64,000 nt of DNA from Lachnospiraceae bacterium (GCA_910575035.1 CAJTDL010000010.1:87842-151841); one strand, 5' to 3'; positions 1 through 9,557 are shown, counted from the first letter of the stretch. Notes: generated by a model not told the origin, from the sequence alone. Translations and numbers: made by a program.

Positions 1-585
1 CACGAAAGCAGATTGTCAAAATGACGGTGGACAACTGCTTTTTGCAGACAATTCAGCTGCGGTTTTAGCAGAGATGGAATCCAGCGCTTAGGGAGGCTTA
101 GCCGCGAAAGCTTTCCTAAGCGGCTTTAGCCGGACTTAGTGATTATTCCACCAGAGCGTCGCAGCGTCTGCAAAAGGCGGTTGCCCACCCAGATTGGCGT
201 CTGGGCAGCCAAGCAACTCTTCACAGACTGTAAACTTCCCATCGAACTTACGTTACAATTAAAGAAATTGAATACTGTCGGAGCTTTATGATATAGGATA
301 ATAAACGATTCAAATTTCTGGAATAAAATGGAGATTTATTGTGAGTAAGAGTGTTTTTGCGAATAATGTATGAGGCAACATTAGTATTAAATTGCAAAAG
401 TGTATTATGTTATCATATCAAAGGTGGATAAAGGATATGATTTTTCTAAAAATTAAATGATGCAAACATAAACAAAAAAGCAAAAAAATTTATAGATAGT
501 GTTGACAAATATATGATTTTAGTACAGATTATTAAGTATATAAGGTTAAAAATGGCTGCATAAAACAAAATGGAAGGAGGAGCCT
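1..585. other. Left-edge region without a supported gene
   Basis: Two plus-strand frames are open from the window edge. One ends at a TAG at 89-91 and the other at a TAG near position 66; either could be the last codons of a gene that starts outside the window, but neither is recognisable. From about 240 to 585 the sequence is strongly AT-rich and non-coding, as expected of a promoter region for the lipoprotein gene at 586. A TTGACA lies near 504, but no -10 element sits at a normal distance, so no promoter is called. Confidence 0.35.
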
Positions 586-1404
586 ATGAAAAAATTTTGG
601 AGTTTATGCGTTATTTTAATGGCCTGTTTTGTTATACCAGGCTGTGGAAGCCCGGATCGGGAGCAACAAAAGGCTAGTGTACATCCAGAGGTTAAAGCAC
701 AGTCAGAGGATGTGCTGGAAGAAGCCAAAGCACAGCGTGAAGAAGTAGTACAGGAAATTCAGCGTGTCCAAACAGAATGGGATGGAAACTTAGAGGACAG
801 GCAGGAGCCGGAGGAAGCTTCTGCAGATGTAGAAGTACCAGCCCCAAAGCCAGAGGATGGAGATGGTAGCAAATATCAGGTGGATTTTCTGGGGAATGAC
901 AGCAGTAATATCACATCATGCATCTTATATCATGATGGAAAAAAGGAAGCCCTGGACTTATCAACAGCAAAAGGAAAGTATTTTATTCAGATGCTTTCCG
1001 GGTTTTTTGGGGAGTATGAAAACGGTTATGGCTATTTTAACGGCGGCATGTGCTTGGACTGGTTAGAAGAAGTGTCGAAGGAAAAAACAGAAAATTATTA
1101 CATTAAGCTTCAGATAGAGGATCCAGTTGCAATTACTTTTAAGGAAATTGATCCAGGTGTAGAAAATACTAGGACTGTAGAGGGATATGATACACTGATT
1201 ATTGAGGCACAGGTTCATTCTGACATAGAATACCTTATTTTGTTTTGGAACGATGGAACAGATGCTTTTTGGGGAGATGCGCCAAATAAAGTAGAAGGGG
1301 TGGATTTACCAGAGGAGTTCCAGGCAAAATATGAAGCATGGGAGAAAATCACAGATTGGGATGCGGCGTTTGCTGAGCTTGAGGCAGAGAAGGAAAATCC
1401 ATAG
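586..1404 (+). CDS. Secreted lipoprotein of unknown function
   Basis: A 272-residue protein with a classic lipoprotein signal: Met-Lys-Lys, a hydrophobic stretch, then the lipobox VIPGC with the lipidated Cys near residue 20. The mature protein should be anchored to the outer face of the membrane. Residues 25-90 are charged, rich in Glu, Gln and Lys, and probably helical or disordered. The C-terminal two thirds (about 95-272) is an acidic mixed alpha/beta region rich in aromatics that I cannot assign to a family. The start is set by GGAGGAG about 8 bases before the ATG. It is monocistronic: a hairpin with a T tract follows directly, and the ara promoter comes after that. Signal and location are well supported; function is unknown. 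Confidence 0.8.
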   Translation: MKKFWSLCVILMACFVIPGCGSPDREQQKASVHPEVKAQSEDVLEEAKAQREEVVQEIQRVQTEWDGNLEDRQEPEEASADVEVPAPKPEDGDGSKYQVDFLGNDSSNITSCILYHDGKKEALDLSTAKGKYFIQMLSGFFGEYENGYGYFNGGMCLDWLEEVSKEKTENYYIKLQIEDPVAITFKEIDPGVENTRTVEGYDTLIIEAQVHSDIEYLILFWNDGTDAFWGDAPNKVEGVDLPEEFQAKYEAWEKITDWDAAFAELEAEKENP

Positions 1405-1445
1405 CCACAGGATGCCATAGACGGCAGGCTGATCCGGCTTTTTTT
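1403..1445 (+). terminator. Probable intrinsic terminator after the lipoprotein gene
   Basis: AGCC at 1403 pairs with GGCT at 1436, enclosing an inner GCC/GGC hairpin, and seven T follow (1439-1445). The stem is short, so the call is moderate. A second hairpin (TCCCTAAT at 1473 with ATTAGGGA at 1495) follows and ends in a T-rich stretch, which may be a back-up terminator. Confidence 0.5.
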
Positions 1446-1629
1446 CAAAAATAATGTACAGGTATGGAAGATTCCCTAATTGTGCGGCTGCATGATTAGG
1501 GATTTCCTATTTTAATCATTTTCCTACAATCCCTTTTCCTTGCTCCCGCGTTTTCCCACAATTTGCCCAGAAATCCCCCTTTAAAATATCAAAAAGTTGT
1601 TAATTTTATTAAAAAAATATCAAAAATCT

Positions 1630-1659
1630 CTTGTATTTCCTTCCATACAAGTTTAAAAT
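1630..1659 (+). promoter_or_regulatory. araA promoter with overlapping palindromic operator
   Basis: The sequence shows -35 TTGTAT (1631-1636), a 17-bp spacer and -10 TAAAAT (1654-1659). A perfect inverted repeat, CTTGTAT and ATACAAG separated by 8 bp (1630-1651), covers the -35 box and most of the spacer. The half-site TTGTA/TACAA resembles the arms of Firmicutes AraR operators, though those are usually continuous palindromes. By position, a bound repressor would block RNA polymerase. Inferred role: arabinose-responsive repression of the whole ara operon. The regulator gene is not in the window. Confidence 0.6.
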
Positions 1660-1734
1660 AGAAAGTAAATTGCGGGGGAGGGACATAACCGTAGTTTAAT
1701 GTTATTAAAAATCACATATCATAGGAGGTTCAAT

Positions 1735-3234
1735 ATGAAATTACAGAGAAATTACAAGTTTTGGTTCTGCACAGGGTCCCAGGATTTATATGGTGACGAA
1801 TGCCTGAGGAACGTGGCAGAACATTCCAGAATCATCGTGGAGAAGCTGAATGCATCAGGCGTCCTGCCTTTTGAGGTAGTCCTGAAGCCCACATTGATTA
1901 CAAATGAGGTAATCCGTAAAACCTTCAATGAGGCAAATATTGACGAAGATTGCGCTGGCGTAATTGTATGGTGCCATACCTTCTCTCCGGCAAAATCCTG
2001 GATTTTGGGTCTGCAGGAGTACAGGAAGCCATTGCTTCACTTACATACCCAGTTTAATGAAGAGATTCCATACGACACCATTGACATGGATTTCATGAAT
2101 GAGAACCAGTCTGCACACGGCGACCGTGAATGGGGCCATATGGTAACCCGCATGGGCATTGAGCGTAAGGTAGTGGTAGGGCATTGGACTAGCACTGCTG
2201 TTCAGGAAAAGATCGCTTCCTGGATGCGGACAGCCATTGGTATCGTAGAGAGCAGCCATGTACGCGTTATGCGTGTGGCAGACAATATGAGGAATGTGGC
2301 CGTTACGGAAGGCGATAAGGTAGAAGCCCAGCTGAAGTTTGGCTGGGAAGTAGACGCTTATCCTGTAAATGAAATTGCAGAGGCTGTTGGAGCTGTTTCC
2401 GAATCGGATACCAATGCATTGGTGGATGAATATTATGATAAATATGAGATTCTGTTGGAAGGCCGGGATCCAGAGGAGTTCAAGAGGCACGTGGCTGTAC
2501 AGGCACAGATTGAAATCGGCTTTGAGCGTTTCTTAGAGGAGAAGAATTATCAGGCAATCGTTACGCACTTCGGCGACTTGGGCGCATTGAAGCAGCTTCC
2601 AGGCCTTGCAATCCAGAGGCTGATGGAAAAAGGCTATGGCTTTGGCGCAGAAGGTGACTGGAAGGTTGCCGCTATGGTACGTATTATGAAATTGATGTCC
2701 GCAGGCATGAAGGACGCAAAGGGAACCTCCATGCTGGAGGATTATACTTATAATTTAGTTCCTGGCAAGGAAGGCATCCTGCAGGCGCATATGCTGGAGA
2801 TCTGCCCATCCATTTCAGAAGGGCCGATCAGCATCAAGTGCCAGCCGCTTTCCATGGGTGACAGGGAAGACCCAGCCCGTTTGGTATTTACTTCCAAGGA
2901 AGGGCCTGGTATTGCAACATCCCTGATCGACCTGGGCGACAGGTTCCGCCTGCTGATCAATTCTGTGGACTGCAAGAAGGTTGAGAAGCCAATGCCTAAG
3001 CTTCCTGTTGCAACTGCATTCTGGACACCGAAGCCTGATTTTGCAACTGGCTGCGAAGCATGGATCCTGGCAGGCGGCGCACACCATACTGCATTCTCCT
3101 ATGACGTGACTGCAGAGCAGATGGGCGACTGGGCAGCAGCTATGGGCATTGAGGCTGTATTTATTGATGAAAAGACAAATATCCGTGACTTCAAGAGAGA
3201 CTTAATGTTAGGGAATGTTGTTTTTGGAAAATAG
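1735..3234 (+). CDS. araA: L-arabinose isomerase
   Basis: Converts L-arabinose to L-ribulose, the first step of arabinose catabolism in the cytosol. The 499-residue length is typical of AraA. The family signature LLHLHTQFNEEIPYDTIDMD lies at residues 100-119, and the metal/active-site residues Glu306, Glu335, His352 and a His pair at 450-451 match the Escherichia coli ligands almost position for position. The ATG at 1735 is chosen over the in-frame codon at 1699 because GGAGG lies 8 bases before it. It is the first gene of a co-directional series with transaldolase, transketolase, kinase and epimerase, and sits behind a palindrome-covered promoter, which suggests induction by arabinose. Identification is secure. 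Confidence 0.97.
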   Translation: MKLQRNYKFWFCTGSQDLYGDECLRNVAEHSRIIVEKLNASGVLPFEVVLKPTLITNEVIRKTFNEANIDEDCAGVIVWCHTFSPAKSWILGLQEYRKPLLHLHTQFNEEIPYDTIDMDFMNENQSAHGDREWGHMVTRMGIERKVVVGHWTSTAVQEKIASWMRTAIGIVESSHVRVMRVADNMRNVAVTEGDKVEAQLKFGWEVDAYPVNEIAEAVGAVSESDTNALVDEYYDKYEILLEGRDPEEFKRHVAVQAQIEIGFERFLEEKNYQAIVTHFGDLGALKQLPGLAIQRLMEKGYGFGAEGDWKVAAMVRIMKLMSAGMKDAKGTSMLEDYTYNLVPGKEGILQAHMLEICPSISEGPISIKCQPLSMGDREDPARLVFTSKEGPGIATSLIDLGDRFRLLINSVDCKKVEKPMPKLPVATAFWTPKPDFATGCEAWILAGGAHHTAFSYDVTAEQMGDWAAAMGIEAVFIDEKTNIRDFKRDLMLGNVVFGK

Positions 3235-3288
3235 GGCACGCCTTATTAGAATGGGGTTAGATGGTATCCAAGAAAGAGAGGAAATGTT

Positions 3289-3942
3289 ATGAAGTTTTTT
3301 ATTGACACAGCGAATGTGGATGATATTCGTAAAGCAAATGATATGGGCGTAATTTGCGGTGTGACAACCAACCCTTCTTTGATTGCAAAAGAGGGTCGGG
3401 ATTTTAATGAGGTTATCAAAGAAATCACCACAATCGTGGACGGGCCGATCAGCGGTGAGGTAAAGGCCACTACCACGGAAGCAGAGGGAATGATCAAAGA
3501 GGGGCGTGAAATTGCAGCGATCCATCCAAATATGATTGTGAAAATCCCAATGACAGTGGAAGGGTTAAAGGCTGTTAAGGTGCTGGCTTCCGAAGGCATT
3601 AAGACTAATGTAACACTGATTTTCACTGCAAACCAGGCATTGCTGGCAGCAAGGGCTGGAGCTAGTTATGTATCCCCATTCTTAGGACGTTTAGATGACA
3701 TCAATCAGAATGGTACCAGCTTGATTGAGGATATTGCAAATATTTTTGCAAATTATGACCTGAATACGGAAATTATTGCAGCGAGCGTGCGTAATCCAGT
3801 CCATGTGACAGAATGCGCCCTTGCAGGGGCAGATATCGCAACTGTTCCATACAGTGTGATTGAGCAGATGACAAAGCATCCAATGACAGATATCGGAATT
3901 GAAAAGTTCAAGAAGGATTACCTGGCAGTATTCGGTGAGTAA
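3289..3942 (+). CDS. tal: Transaldolase (small TalC/FSA type)
   Basis: Moves a dihydroxyacetone unit between sugar phosphates in the non-oxidative pentose phosphate pathway. The 217-residue protein has the compact form of the transaldolase / fructose-6-phosphate aldolase family. Visible motifs are FIDTAN at the N-terminus, GVTTNPSL at 24-31 and the Schiff-base lysine Lys85 in VKIPMT. Glu57 stands where fructose-6-phosphate aldolases normally have Gln, which favours true transaldolase activity. It lies 54 bp after araA and before the transketolase pair, so arabinose carbon entering as xylulose 5-phosphate can be passed on to glycolysis. The start is supported by a GAGAGGAAA ribosome site. The family is certain; aldolase versus transaldolase rests on one residue. 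Confidence 0.93.
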   Translation: MKFFIDTANVDDIRKANDMGVICGVTTNPSLIAKEGRDFNEVIKEITTIVDGPISGEVKATTTEAEGMIKEGREIAAIHPNMIVKIPMTVEGLKAVKVLASEGIKTNVTLIFTANQALLAARAGASYVSPFLGRLDDINQNGTSLIEDIANIFANYDLNTEIIAASVRNPVHVTECALAGADIATVPYSVIEQMTKHPMTDIGIEKFKKDYLAVFGE

Positions 3943-3974
3943 TTTCAGCAAATAGCAGTTCATAGGATGCAAAG

Positions 3975-4012
3975 GCTGGCATAATGCATGTAGGAAAAGG
4001 CATTATGCTGGC
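3975..4012 (+). other. Stable hairpin between transaldolase and transketolase
   Basis: Thirteen base pairs, GCTGGCATAATGC (3975-3987) with GCATTATGCTGGC (4000-4012), including G-T wobbles, enclose a 12-base loop. No T tract follows, so it is not a normal terminator. It lies within an operon, 30 bases before the transketolase start. It could be an mRNA processing or stability element that sets relative expression; this role is inferred. Confidence 0.5.
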
Positions 4013-4041
4013 GGTTAGCAAAAAATAAAGGAGACATTTTA

Positions 4042-4881
4042 ATGGAAAACTTAGAACTTCAGAAAACAGCCAACGAAATCCGCAAGGGCATCGTGACTGC
4101 TGTCCATGCGGCAAAGGCAGGACATCCCGGCGGATCCCTTTCAGCGACAGAGGTATTTACATATTTGTATTTTGAGGAAATGAATATTGATCCCAAGGAT
4201 CCCAAGAAGGCAGACCGTGACCGTTTTGTATTGTCCAAAGGGCATACGGCTCCTGGCCTTTATTCTACCCTTGCAAACCGTGGGTATTTCCCAGTGGAGG
4301 ATTTGAAGACACTGCGTCAGATTGGATCCCATTTACAGGGGCATCCCTGTATCCAGCATACGCCTGGCATTGACATGTCCAGCGGCTCTTTAGGGCAGGG
4401 AATCTCCACAGCAGTTGGCATGGCATTATCTGCAAAGTTAAGCAATGATGGCTACCGCGTATACACTCTCTTAGGTGACGGCGAGATCCAGGAAGGCCAG
4501 GTATGGGAGGCTTCCATGTTTGCAGGCCACCGCAAGCTGGATAACCTTGTTGTAATCGTAGACAACAATGGGCTGCAGATTGATGGCAGGATTGAGGATG
4601 TATGCTCCCCGTATCCAATTGCAGATAAGTTTAAGGCATTTAATTTCCATGTAATTGAAGTGGCGGACGGCAATGATTTTGACCAGCTCAGGGCAGCCTT
4701 CAAAGAGGCAAGGGAAACAAAGGGAATGCCGGCTGCAATCATTATGAAGACAGTAAAAGGTAAAGGGATTTCTTACATGGAGAACCAGGCAGGATGGCAT
4801 GGTAAAGCTCCAAACGATGAGCAGTATGCACAGGCAATGGAAGAATTAGAGAAGGCAGGTGAAGCATTATGTCAGAAGTAA
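4042..4881 (+). CDS. tktA: Transketolase, N-terminal (thiamine diphosphate) subunit
   Basis: First half of a split transketolase, which transfers two-carbon ketol units in the pentose phosphate pathway. The 279 residues cover the ThDP-binding domain: GHPGGSLS near 29-36, the LGDGEIQEGQ motif near 148-157 and VDNNGLQ about 25 residues later, which together form the GDG...NN cofactor motif. Many Firmicutes encode transketolase as two peptides like this. The gene overlaps the next by 13 bases, which fits translational coupling and equal amounts of the two subunits. The start has AAGGAG 8 bases upstream. The gene symbol is by position and is not a claim of orthology to E. coli tktA. Confidence 0.94.
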   Translation: MENLELQKTANEIRKGIVTAVHAAKAGHPGGSLSATEVFTYLYFEEMNIDPKDPKKADRDRFVLSKGHTAPGLYSTLANRGYFPVEDLKTLRQIGSHLQGHPCIQHTPGIDMSSGSLGQGISTAVGMALSAKLSNDGYRVYTLLGDGEIQEGQVWEASMFAGHRKLDNLVVIVDNNGLQIDGRIEDVCSPYPIADKFKAFNFHVIEVADGNDFDQLRAAFKEARETKGMPAAIIMKTVKGKGISYMENQAGWHGKAPNDEQYAQAMEELEKAGEALCQK

Positions 4882-5813
4882 AGAAAATAGCAACCAGAGC
4901 CAGCTACGGCAATGCGCTGGTAGAGCTTGGTAAGAAGCATGACAATCTGGTAGTTCTGGATGCGGATCTTGCAGCAGCTACCCAAACAGGTGTATTTAAG
5001 AAGGAATTTCCTGAAAGGCATATTGACTGCGGAATCGCGGAGTGTAACATGATGGGTATCGCAGCAGGCATCGCTACCACAGGGAAGGTGCCGTTTGTAA
5101 GCTCCTTTGCCATGTTTGCAGCGGGCAGGGCTTTTGAGCAGGTAAGGAACTCTGTGGGTTATCCCCATTTAAACGTAAAAATCGGCGCAACCCATGCAGG
5201 GATTTCCGTTGGAGAAGACGGTGCATCCCACCAGTGTAACGAAGATATCGCATTGATGCGTACGATCCCAGGCATGACCGTGATTAACCCTTCGGATGAT
5301 GTAGAGGCAAAGGCAGCCGTAGAGGCGGCTTATGAAATGGAAGGCCCTGTATATTTGAGGTTTGGCCGTTTGGCTGTTCCTGTAATCAATGACAGGGAAG
5401 ATTATAAATTTGAAGTAGGCAAGGGAGTCCTCTTAAGGGAAGGCAAGGATGTTACGATTGTGGCAACTGGGCTGTGCGTAGGCGCTTCCTTAGAGGCAGC
5501 GGAGAAATTGGCGGCAGGTGGGATCAGCGCAGAGGTGATCAATATCCACACCATTAAGCCTCTGGATGAAGACATCATCCTGAAGTCCGCAAAGAAAACA
5601 GGCAAAGTAGTAACCGCAGAAGAGCATTCCATTATCGGCGGGCTGGGAAGCGCAGTTTGTGACTGCCTGAGTGCAAAGGCACCTACCCCAGTTTGCAAGA
5701 TCGGCGTAAATGACACTTATGGCGAGTCTGGCCCGGCAGTAAAGCTGTTAGAGAAATATGGGCTTGACGCACAGGGTATTTATGAGAAGGTTAAGGGATT
5801 TGTACAGGCTTAA
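4869..5813 (+). CDS. tktB: Transketolase, C-terminal (pyrimidine and transketolase-C) subunit
   Basis: Second half of the split transketolase. The 314 residues contain the pyrimidine-binding domain (DADLAAAT near 30-37, DCGIAECNMMGIAAGIA near 56-72, with the catalytic Glu in GIAECN) and the transketolase C-terminal domain (about 185-310). It must assemble with the preceding peptide to form an active site. The ATG lies inside the end of the upstream gene, which indicates coupled translation. Together with transaldolase it links xylulose 5-phosphate made by the ara enzymes to fructose 6-phosphate and glyceraldehyde 3-phosphate. Confidence 0.94.
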   Translation: MSEVKKIATRASYGNALVELGKKHDNLVVLDADLAAATQTGVFKKEFPERHIDCGIAECNMMGIAAGIATTGKVPFVSSFAMFAAGRAFEQVRNSVGYPHLNVKIGATHAGISVGEDGASHQCNEDIALMRTIPGMTVINPSDDVEAKAAVEAAYEMEGPVYLRFGRLAVPVINDREDYKFEVGKGVLLREGKDVTIVATGLCVGASLEAAEKLAAGGISAEVINIHTIKPLDEDIILKSAKKTGKVVTAEEHSIIGGLGSAVCDCLSAKAPTPVCKIGVNDTYGESGPAVKLLEKYGLDAQGIYEKVKGFVQA

Positions 5814-6231
5814 AGGCCTGCCGCAGATTCTCCAATGGATGATATGCATTTATGAGAAGGTAAAATAGAGCAAAAGCAATAGGAAGCGTAAAGGGGTTTG
5901 CGCAACAAAATAAGCTTTTAGATTGGCAAATGTACACATGGATTGGAATGTAATAGAGTTTGTGTAACAGCCAGTGTACACATTGATTAGAGTGCGAAGG
6001 GGTTTGCCAATAATCAATGTTATGACAGGTTCATAATTTGGCAGGGAATGGGAGGCGTGTCCAGGGGGTTTCATTTCGTAAACATTGGCTATAACGGCAG
6101 ACGCCACTGAACAGGACGGATTGAAACGCTGCATGGGCACGCCTTTTGTTTTCATTTTATTAGAGAAGCAATCATTGTATTTTGCTTCTAAGATTTATTA
6201 CGAATGGGTGTAAGAAAGGAGAAGTCTTAAC
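5814..6231 (+). other. Long intra-operon spacer with repeats and a candidate structured RNA
   Basis: The 418 bp between tktB and the kinase hold no gene. Two imperfect copies of a block with TGTACACATNGATTNGA lie near 5931 and 5973, and GNGNAAGGGGTTTGC occurs twice about 105 bp apart. At 6053-6144 a multi-branch RNA fold is possible: AGGCGTGTCC (6053-6062) pairs with GGGCACGCCT (6135-6144), GTTTCA (6068) with TGAAAC (6122), and TGGC (6086) with GCCA (6103), followed by TTTTGTTTTC. This could be an attenuator or terminator. It matches no riboswitch class I know. Confidence 0.4.
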
Positions 6232-7833
6232 ATGGAAAAAAGCCATATCATAGAGGATATTCAAAATGGGAAAACTGCTCTTGGCATTGAGTTTGGCTCT
6301 ACCAGGATCAAAGCAGTCCTGGTGGGGAGCGACAATACGCCAATAGCATCTGGAGCCCATGATTGGGAGAACCAGCTGGAGAACCATATCTGGACCTACA
6401 GCCTGGATGCTATCTGGAATGGCTTGCAGGATTGCTACCAGAAAATGGCAGAGGATGTAAAGGCACAGTATGGGGTCACATTGACAAAGATTGGGGCGCT
6501 GGGCTTCAGCGCAATGATGCATGGCTATATGGCATTTAATAAAGACAATGAGTTGCTGGTTCCCTTCCGTACCTGGAGGAACACCATTACCGAAGAAGCT
6601 TCTAAGAAGCTGACAGAGGTATTCCAGTATAATATTCCCCAGAGGTGGAGCATTGCCCATCTGTATCAGGCAATTTTAAATAAAGAAGCGCATGTAAGCG
6701 ATGTGGCATATTTCACCACATTGGCAGGTTATGTACATTGGAAACTGACTGGGCAGCAGGTGCTGGGCGTAGGCGAGGCTTCTGGTATGTTCCCCATTGA
6801 CATTGCAACCGGGGATTTTGACAAGAAGATGATCGGGCAGTTCAATGAATTGATTGCATCAGAGGGCTTTTCCTGGAAATTAGAAGATATTATGCCAAAG
6901 GTATTGAATGCTGGCGATGATGCAGGCACATTAACGGAAGAAGGAGCGAAGTTGTTAGATACCGCAGGCAATCTCCAGGCAGGCATCCCTGTTTGCCCGC
7001 CAGAAGGTGATGCAGGCACCGGAATGGTAGCTACCAAGAGCGTGGCACAACGTACCGGGAATGTTTCTGCAGGCACGTCTGTATTTGCCATGGCAGTACT
7101 GGAGAAGAACCTGAAGAAGGTGCATCCGGAAATTGATATGGTAACCACGCCGGATGGCAGCCTGGTGGCAATGGTGCATTGCAATAACTGTACCTCTGAC
7201 CTGAATGCATGGGTAAACCTGTTTAAGGAATTTGCGGAGAGCTTTGGCGTGGAAGTGGATATGACCAAGCTGTTTTCCGTACTGTACAACAAGGCTTTGG
7301 AAGGCGATGACGACTGCGGCGGATTGCTGGCATACAATTATTTCTCTGGAGAGCATATCACAGGCTTTGAGGAAGGCCGTCCTTTATTTGTCCGTACACC
7401 GGACAGCAAGTTCAGCCTTGCAAACTTTATGAGGGTACACCTGTTTACAGCCCTTGGCGCATTGAAGACGGGCCTGGATATTCTGTTGAAGGAAGAAGAT
7501 GTCCAATTGGATGAGCTGATGGGACATGGCGGCTTGTTCAAGACCAAAGGCGTTGGGCAGAAGGTAATGGCGGCAGCTGTAAACGTGCCTGTTTCAGTTA
7601 TGGAGACAGCAGGTGAAGGCGGCGCATGGGGCATTGCCCTATTAGCTTCCTATATGGTCAATAAAGGGGAAGGCGAATCTTTATCCCATTACCTGGATGA
7701 GAAAGTATTCGCTGGCCAGGAAAGCGTAACCCTGCAGCCAGAAGCGAAGGATGTGGCAGGATTTGACACATTTATCAAGCGGTACAGCGAAGGGCTCCCG
7801 ATTGAGCGGGCAGCCGTTGACAGCCTGAAATAA
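6232..7833 (+). CDS. araK: FGGY-family sugar kinase, probable L-ribulokinase (AraK type)
   Basis: Expected to phosphorylate L-ribulose to L-ribulose 5-phosphate, the step between AraA and AraD. The 533-residue protein has the FGGY fold: [13 protein letters not shown] near residues 19-31 (phosphate loop of the first ATPase half), [20 protein letters not shown] near 257-276 and [12 protein letters not shown] near 460-471 (nucleotide site of the second half). Its sequence is unlike E. coli AraB; a separate ribulokinase lineage, AraK, is known from clostridial arabinose clusters, and the position between transketolase and araD fits that role. The start has AAGGAG 9 bases upstream. Substrate is inferred from context; xylulokinase activity is the main alternative. 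Confidence 0.82.
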   Translation: MEKSHIIEDIQNGKTALGIEFGSTRIKAVLVGSDNTPIASGAHDWENQLENHIWTYSLDAIWNGLQDCYQKMAEDVKAQYGVTLTKIGALGFSAMMHGYMAFNKDNELLVPFRTWRNTITEEASKKLTEVFQYNIPQRWSIAHLYQAILNKEAHVSDVAYFTTLAGYVHWKLTGQQVLGVGEASGMFPIDIATGDFDKKMIGQFNELIASEGFSWKLEDIMPKVLNAGDDAGTLTEEGAKLLDTAGNLQAGIPVCPPEGDAGTGMVATKSVAQRTGNVSAGTSVFAMAVLEKNLKKVHPEIDMVTTPDGSLVAMVHCNNCTSDLNAWVNLFKEFAESFGVEVDMTKLFSVLYNKALEGDDDCGGLLAYNYFSGEHITGFEEGRPLFVRTPDSKFSLANFMRVHLFTALGALKTGLDILLKEEDVQLDELMGHGGLFKTKGVGQKVMAAAVNVPVSVMETAGEGGAWGIALLASYMVNKGEGESLSHYLDEKVFAGQESVTLQPEAKDVAGFDTFIKRYSEGLPIERAAVDSLK

Positions 7834-7939
7834 AGTCCCGGTGCAGCGTGGCTGTATGCTAGGAGATGCATAGAATAAAAATTGGCCGTGGCTGCATGGG
7901 CTATGCGGCCTTTGGCCAGAAGGATAGAGAGGGAACGAT

Positions 7940-8641
7940 ATGTTAGAAGAACTGAAAAAAGCAGTCTATGAAGCAAATATGGATTTGCCCCGTTATGGCC
8001 TTGTGACCTTTACCTGGGGAAATGTCAGCGGCATTGACAGGGAAAAGGGATTGTTTGTAATCAAGCCAAGCGGCGTGGATTATGAGAAGTTAAAGCCAGA
8101 GGATATGGTAGTGATCGATTTGGAAGGCAACAAGGTGGAGGGAAGGTATAACCCATCCTCTGACACAGCGACCCATTTGGAGCTGTACAAGGCCTTTCCG
8201 GAAATCGGCGGCGTGGTGCATACCCATTCCTCCTATGCCACAAGCTGGGCACAGGCAGGCAGGAGCATTCCCTGCTATGGAACTACCCATGCGGATTATA
8301 TGTATGGGGAAATCCCATGTGTGCGCTGCCTGACAAAGGAAGAAATTGACGGCGCATATGAGGAGAATACAGGGCATTTGATTGTGGATTCCTTCCAGGA
8401 AATGGGCAAGGATGTAATGGCAGTGCCAGCTGTGCTCTGCAAGAACCATGGCCCTTTTGCATGGGGCAAGGATGCCCATGAGGCAGTGCACAATGCAGTG
8501 GTATTAGAGGAAGTGGCTAAGATGGCATACCGTGCAGAGACCATCAACCCACGGATCCAGCCAGCGCCCCAGGAATTGCAGGATAAGCATTACTATAGGA
8601 AGCATGGGGCAAATGCTTATTATGGGCAGAAGGAAGATTAG
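7940..8641 (+). CDS. araD: L-ribulose-5-phosphate 4-epimerase
   Basis: Converts L-ribulose 5-phosphate to D-xylulose 5-phosphate by retro-aldol chemistry at a zinc site. The 233-residue length is typical. Motifs include WGNVSGID (26-33), SGVDY (44-48) and the zinc ligands His94 and His96 in VVHTHSS plus His170 in CKNHGP, with Asp75 matching the E. coli catalytic Asp76. Last gene of the ara series, 106 bp after the kinase and followed by a strong hairpin terminator. The product feeds the transketolase/transaldolase genes of the same operon. Identification is secure. Confidence 0.96.
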   Translation: MLEELKKAVYEANMDLPRYGLVTFTWGNVSGIDREKGLFVIKPSGVDYEKLKPEDMVVIDLEGNKVEGRYNPSSDTATHLELYKAFPEIGGVVHTHSSYATSWAQAGRSIPCYGTTHADYMYGEIPCVRCLTKEEIDGAYEENTGHLIVDSFQEMGKDVMAVPAVLCKNHGPFAWGKDAHEAVHNAVVLEEVAKMAYRAETINPRIQPAPQELQDKHYYRKHGANAYYGQKED

Positions 8642-8730
8642 GGATTTCAGGCAAGGAAGTTAAAAAATATAATTATAGAAAAAAGATAGGCTGTAATTAT
8701 AAAAGTATGGGATAGTAACAGCAGGATTTT

Positions 8731-8796
8731 GAGAAAGGTATTTCCTAGGCGAATGTTTGCGGATGTGTATGGCAATGCTTAGGAATACCTTTTTCT
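8731..8796 (+). terminator. Intrinsic terminator of the ara operon
   Basis: AGAAAGGTATTTCCTAGGC (from 8732) pairs with GCTTAGGAATACCTTTTTCT (ending 8796). The stem has about 18 bp with one bulge, and the 3' arm carries the T tract. It lies 90 bp after the araD stop. Confidence 0.8.
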
Positions 8797-8820
8797 AATA
8801 GTTGCAAACAATGCTACTGG

Positions 8821-8866
8821 GCTGGAATGTTAAAGATTAGAATGTTAAAGGCTGGAATGCCCAAAG
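8821..8866. repeat. Three tandem 15-bp units
   Basis: GCTGGAATGTTAAAG, ATTAGAATGTTAAAG and GCTGGAATGCCCAAAG lie head to tail in the spacer after the ara terminator. They look like replication slippage; no function is apparent. Confidence 0.5.
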
Positions 8867-8901
8867 CTATGGTTTGTATGGCATAATGTTGGTATGGGAG
8901 A

Positions 8902-9557
8902 TTGGGGGAAGAAATGTTTGGAAGAAATCGAAAAAATGAAGAGAAGTTGTATTATTATAATTATCCGAACATTGGAGATATTTTGAATGTGATCCTGGTG
9001 GAACAGCTGTTTCGGATGGGAGGGAAAGTTGGCCTGGTTAGTCCTGTTGTGTTCCTTATGTCTGTATTTTGGGGCAGAAAGGCTGCCAGGGGAGTTTCAG
9101 ATCCGTGCTGCTGCTTCGTATCAGGTTTATTTTTTTGTGGGAGTGCTCTGGAATAAATATTTTGGAAGGATTATGCTTTTCCTGCAAAGATTATGGGCAA
9201 TGCCAATTTTGTCTGTTCTGGTATTTGGGGCAGTGTATGGCAATTGCCAGGGAGGGAGCCTTTGGGAGAAATTTGCCTGTGCAGTGGCAGGGATTGTTAT
9301 GGCGCTTAGTTTCTGTGGATGCATTGGCAGGAAGGGGCTGGCAGAGGGCATGTTTGTGAAGCGGGTGAATAAAAATAGTTATGGGATTTATTTTTTCCAT
9401 CCGATGATCATATATGTTTTGTTTTGGGGAACATACCATTATAGGGTTTCTCCAATTGTGCTGAGTGCAGGGTATTTTCCTGCTGGCATTTTTTGCGTCT
9501 TATATACTGACAGAAGCGGTGCAGGCAGTGCATTTAGGAGTGGTTATAGGAGAGTAG
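8902..9557 (+). pseudogene. Chimeric remnant: pyruvyltransferase start joined to acyltransferase-3 end
   Basis: The first codons encode YYNYPNIGDILNVILVEQLF (about 8950-9012), typical of the N-terminus of polysaccharide pyruvyl transferases. Immediately after, in another frame, comes the membrane-rich C-terminal part of an acyltransferase-3 family O-acetyltransferase, including NSYGIYFFHPMIIYVLFW (near 9370-9425). A further frameshift near 9465 moves the reading frame to one ending at TAG 9555-9557 (VQGIFLLAFFASYILTEAVQ). At least one deletion junction and two frameshifts make the locus non-functional. With the glycosyltransferase next door, it suggests a once larger surface-glycan cluster that has shrunk. 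Confidence 0.65.

Noticed and set aside
6232..7833. Xylulokinase
   Set aside because: Possible by family, but the gene sits between AraA-linked genes and AraD, where a ribulokinase is required and no other is present.
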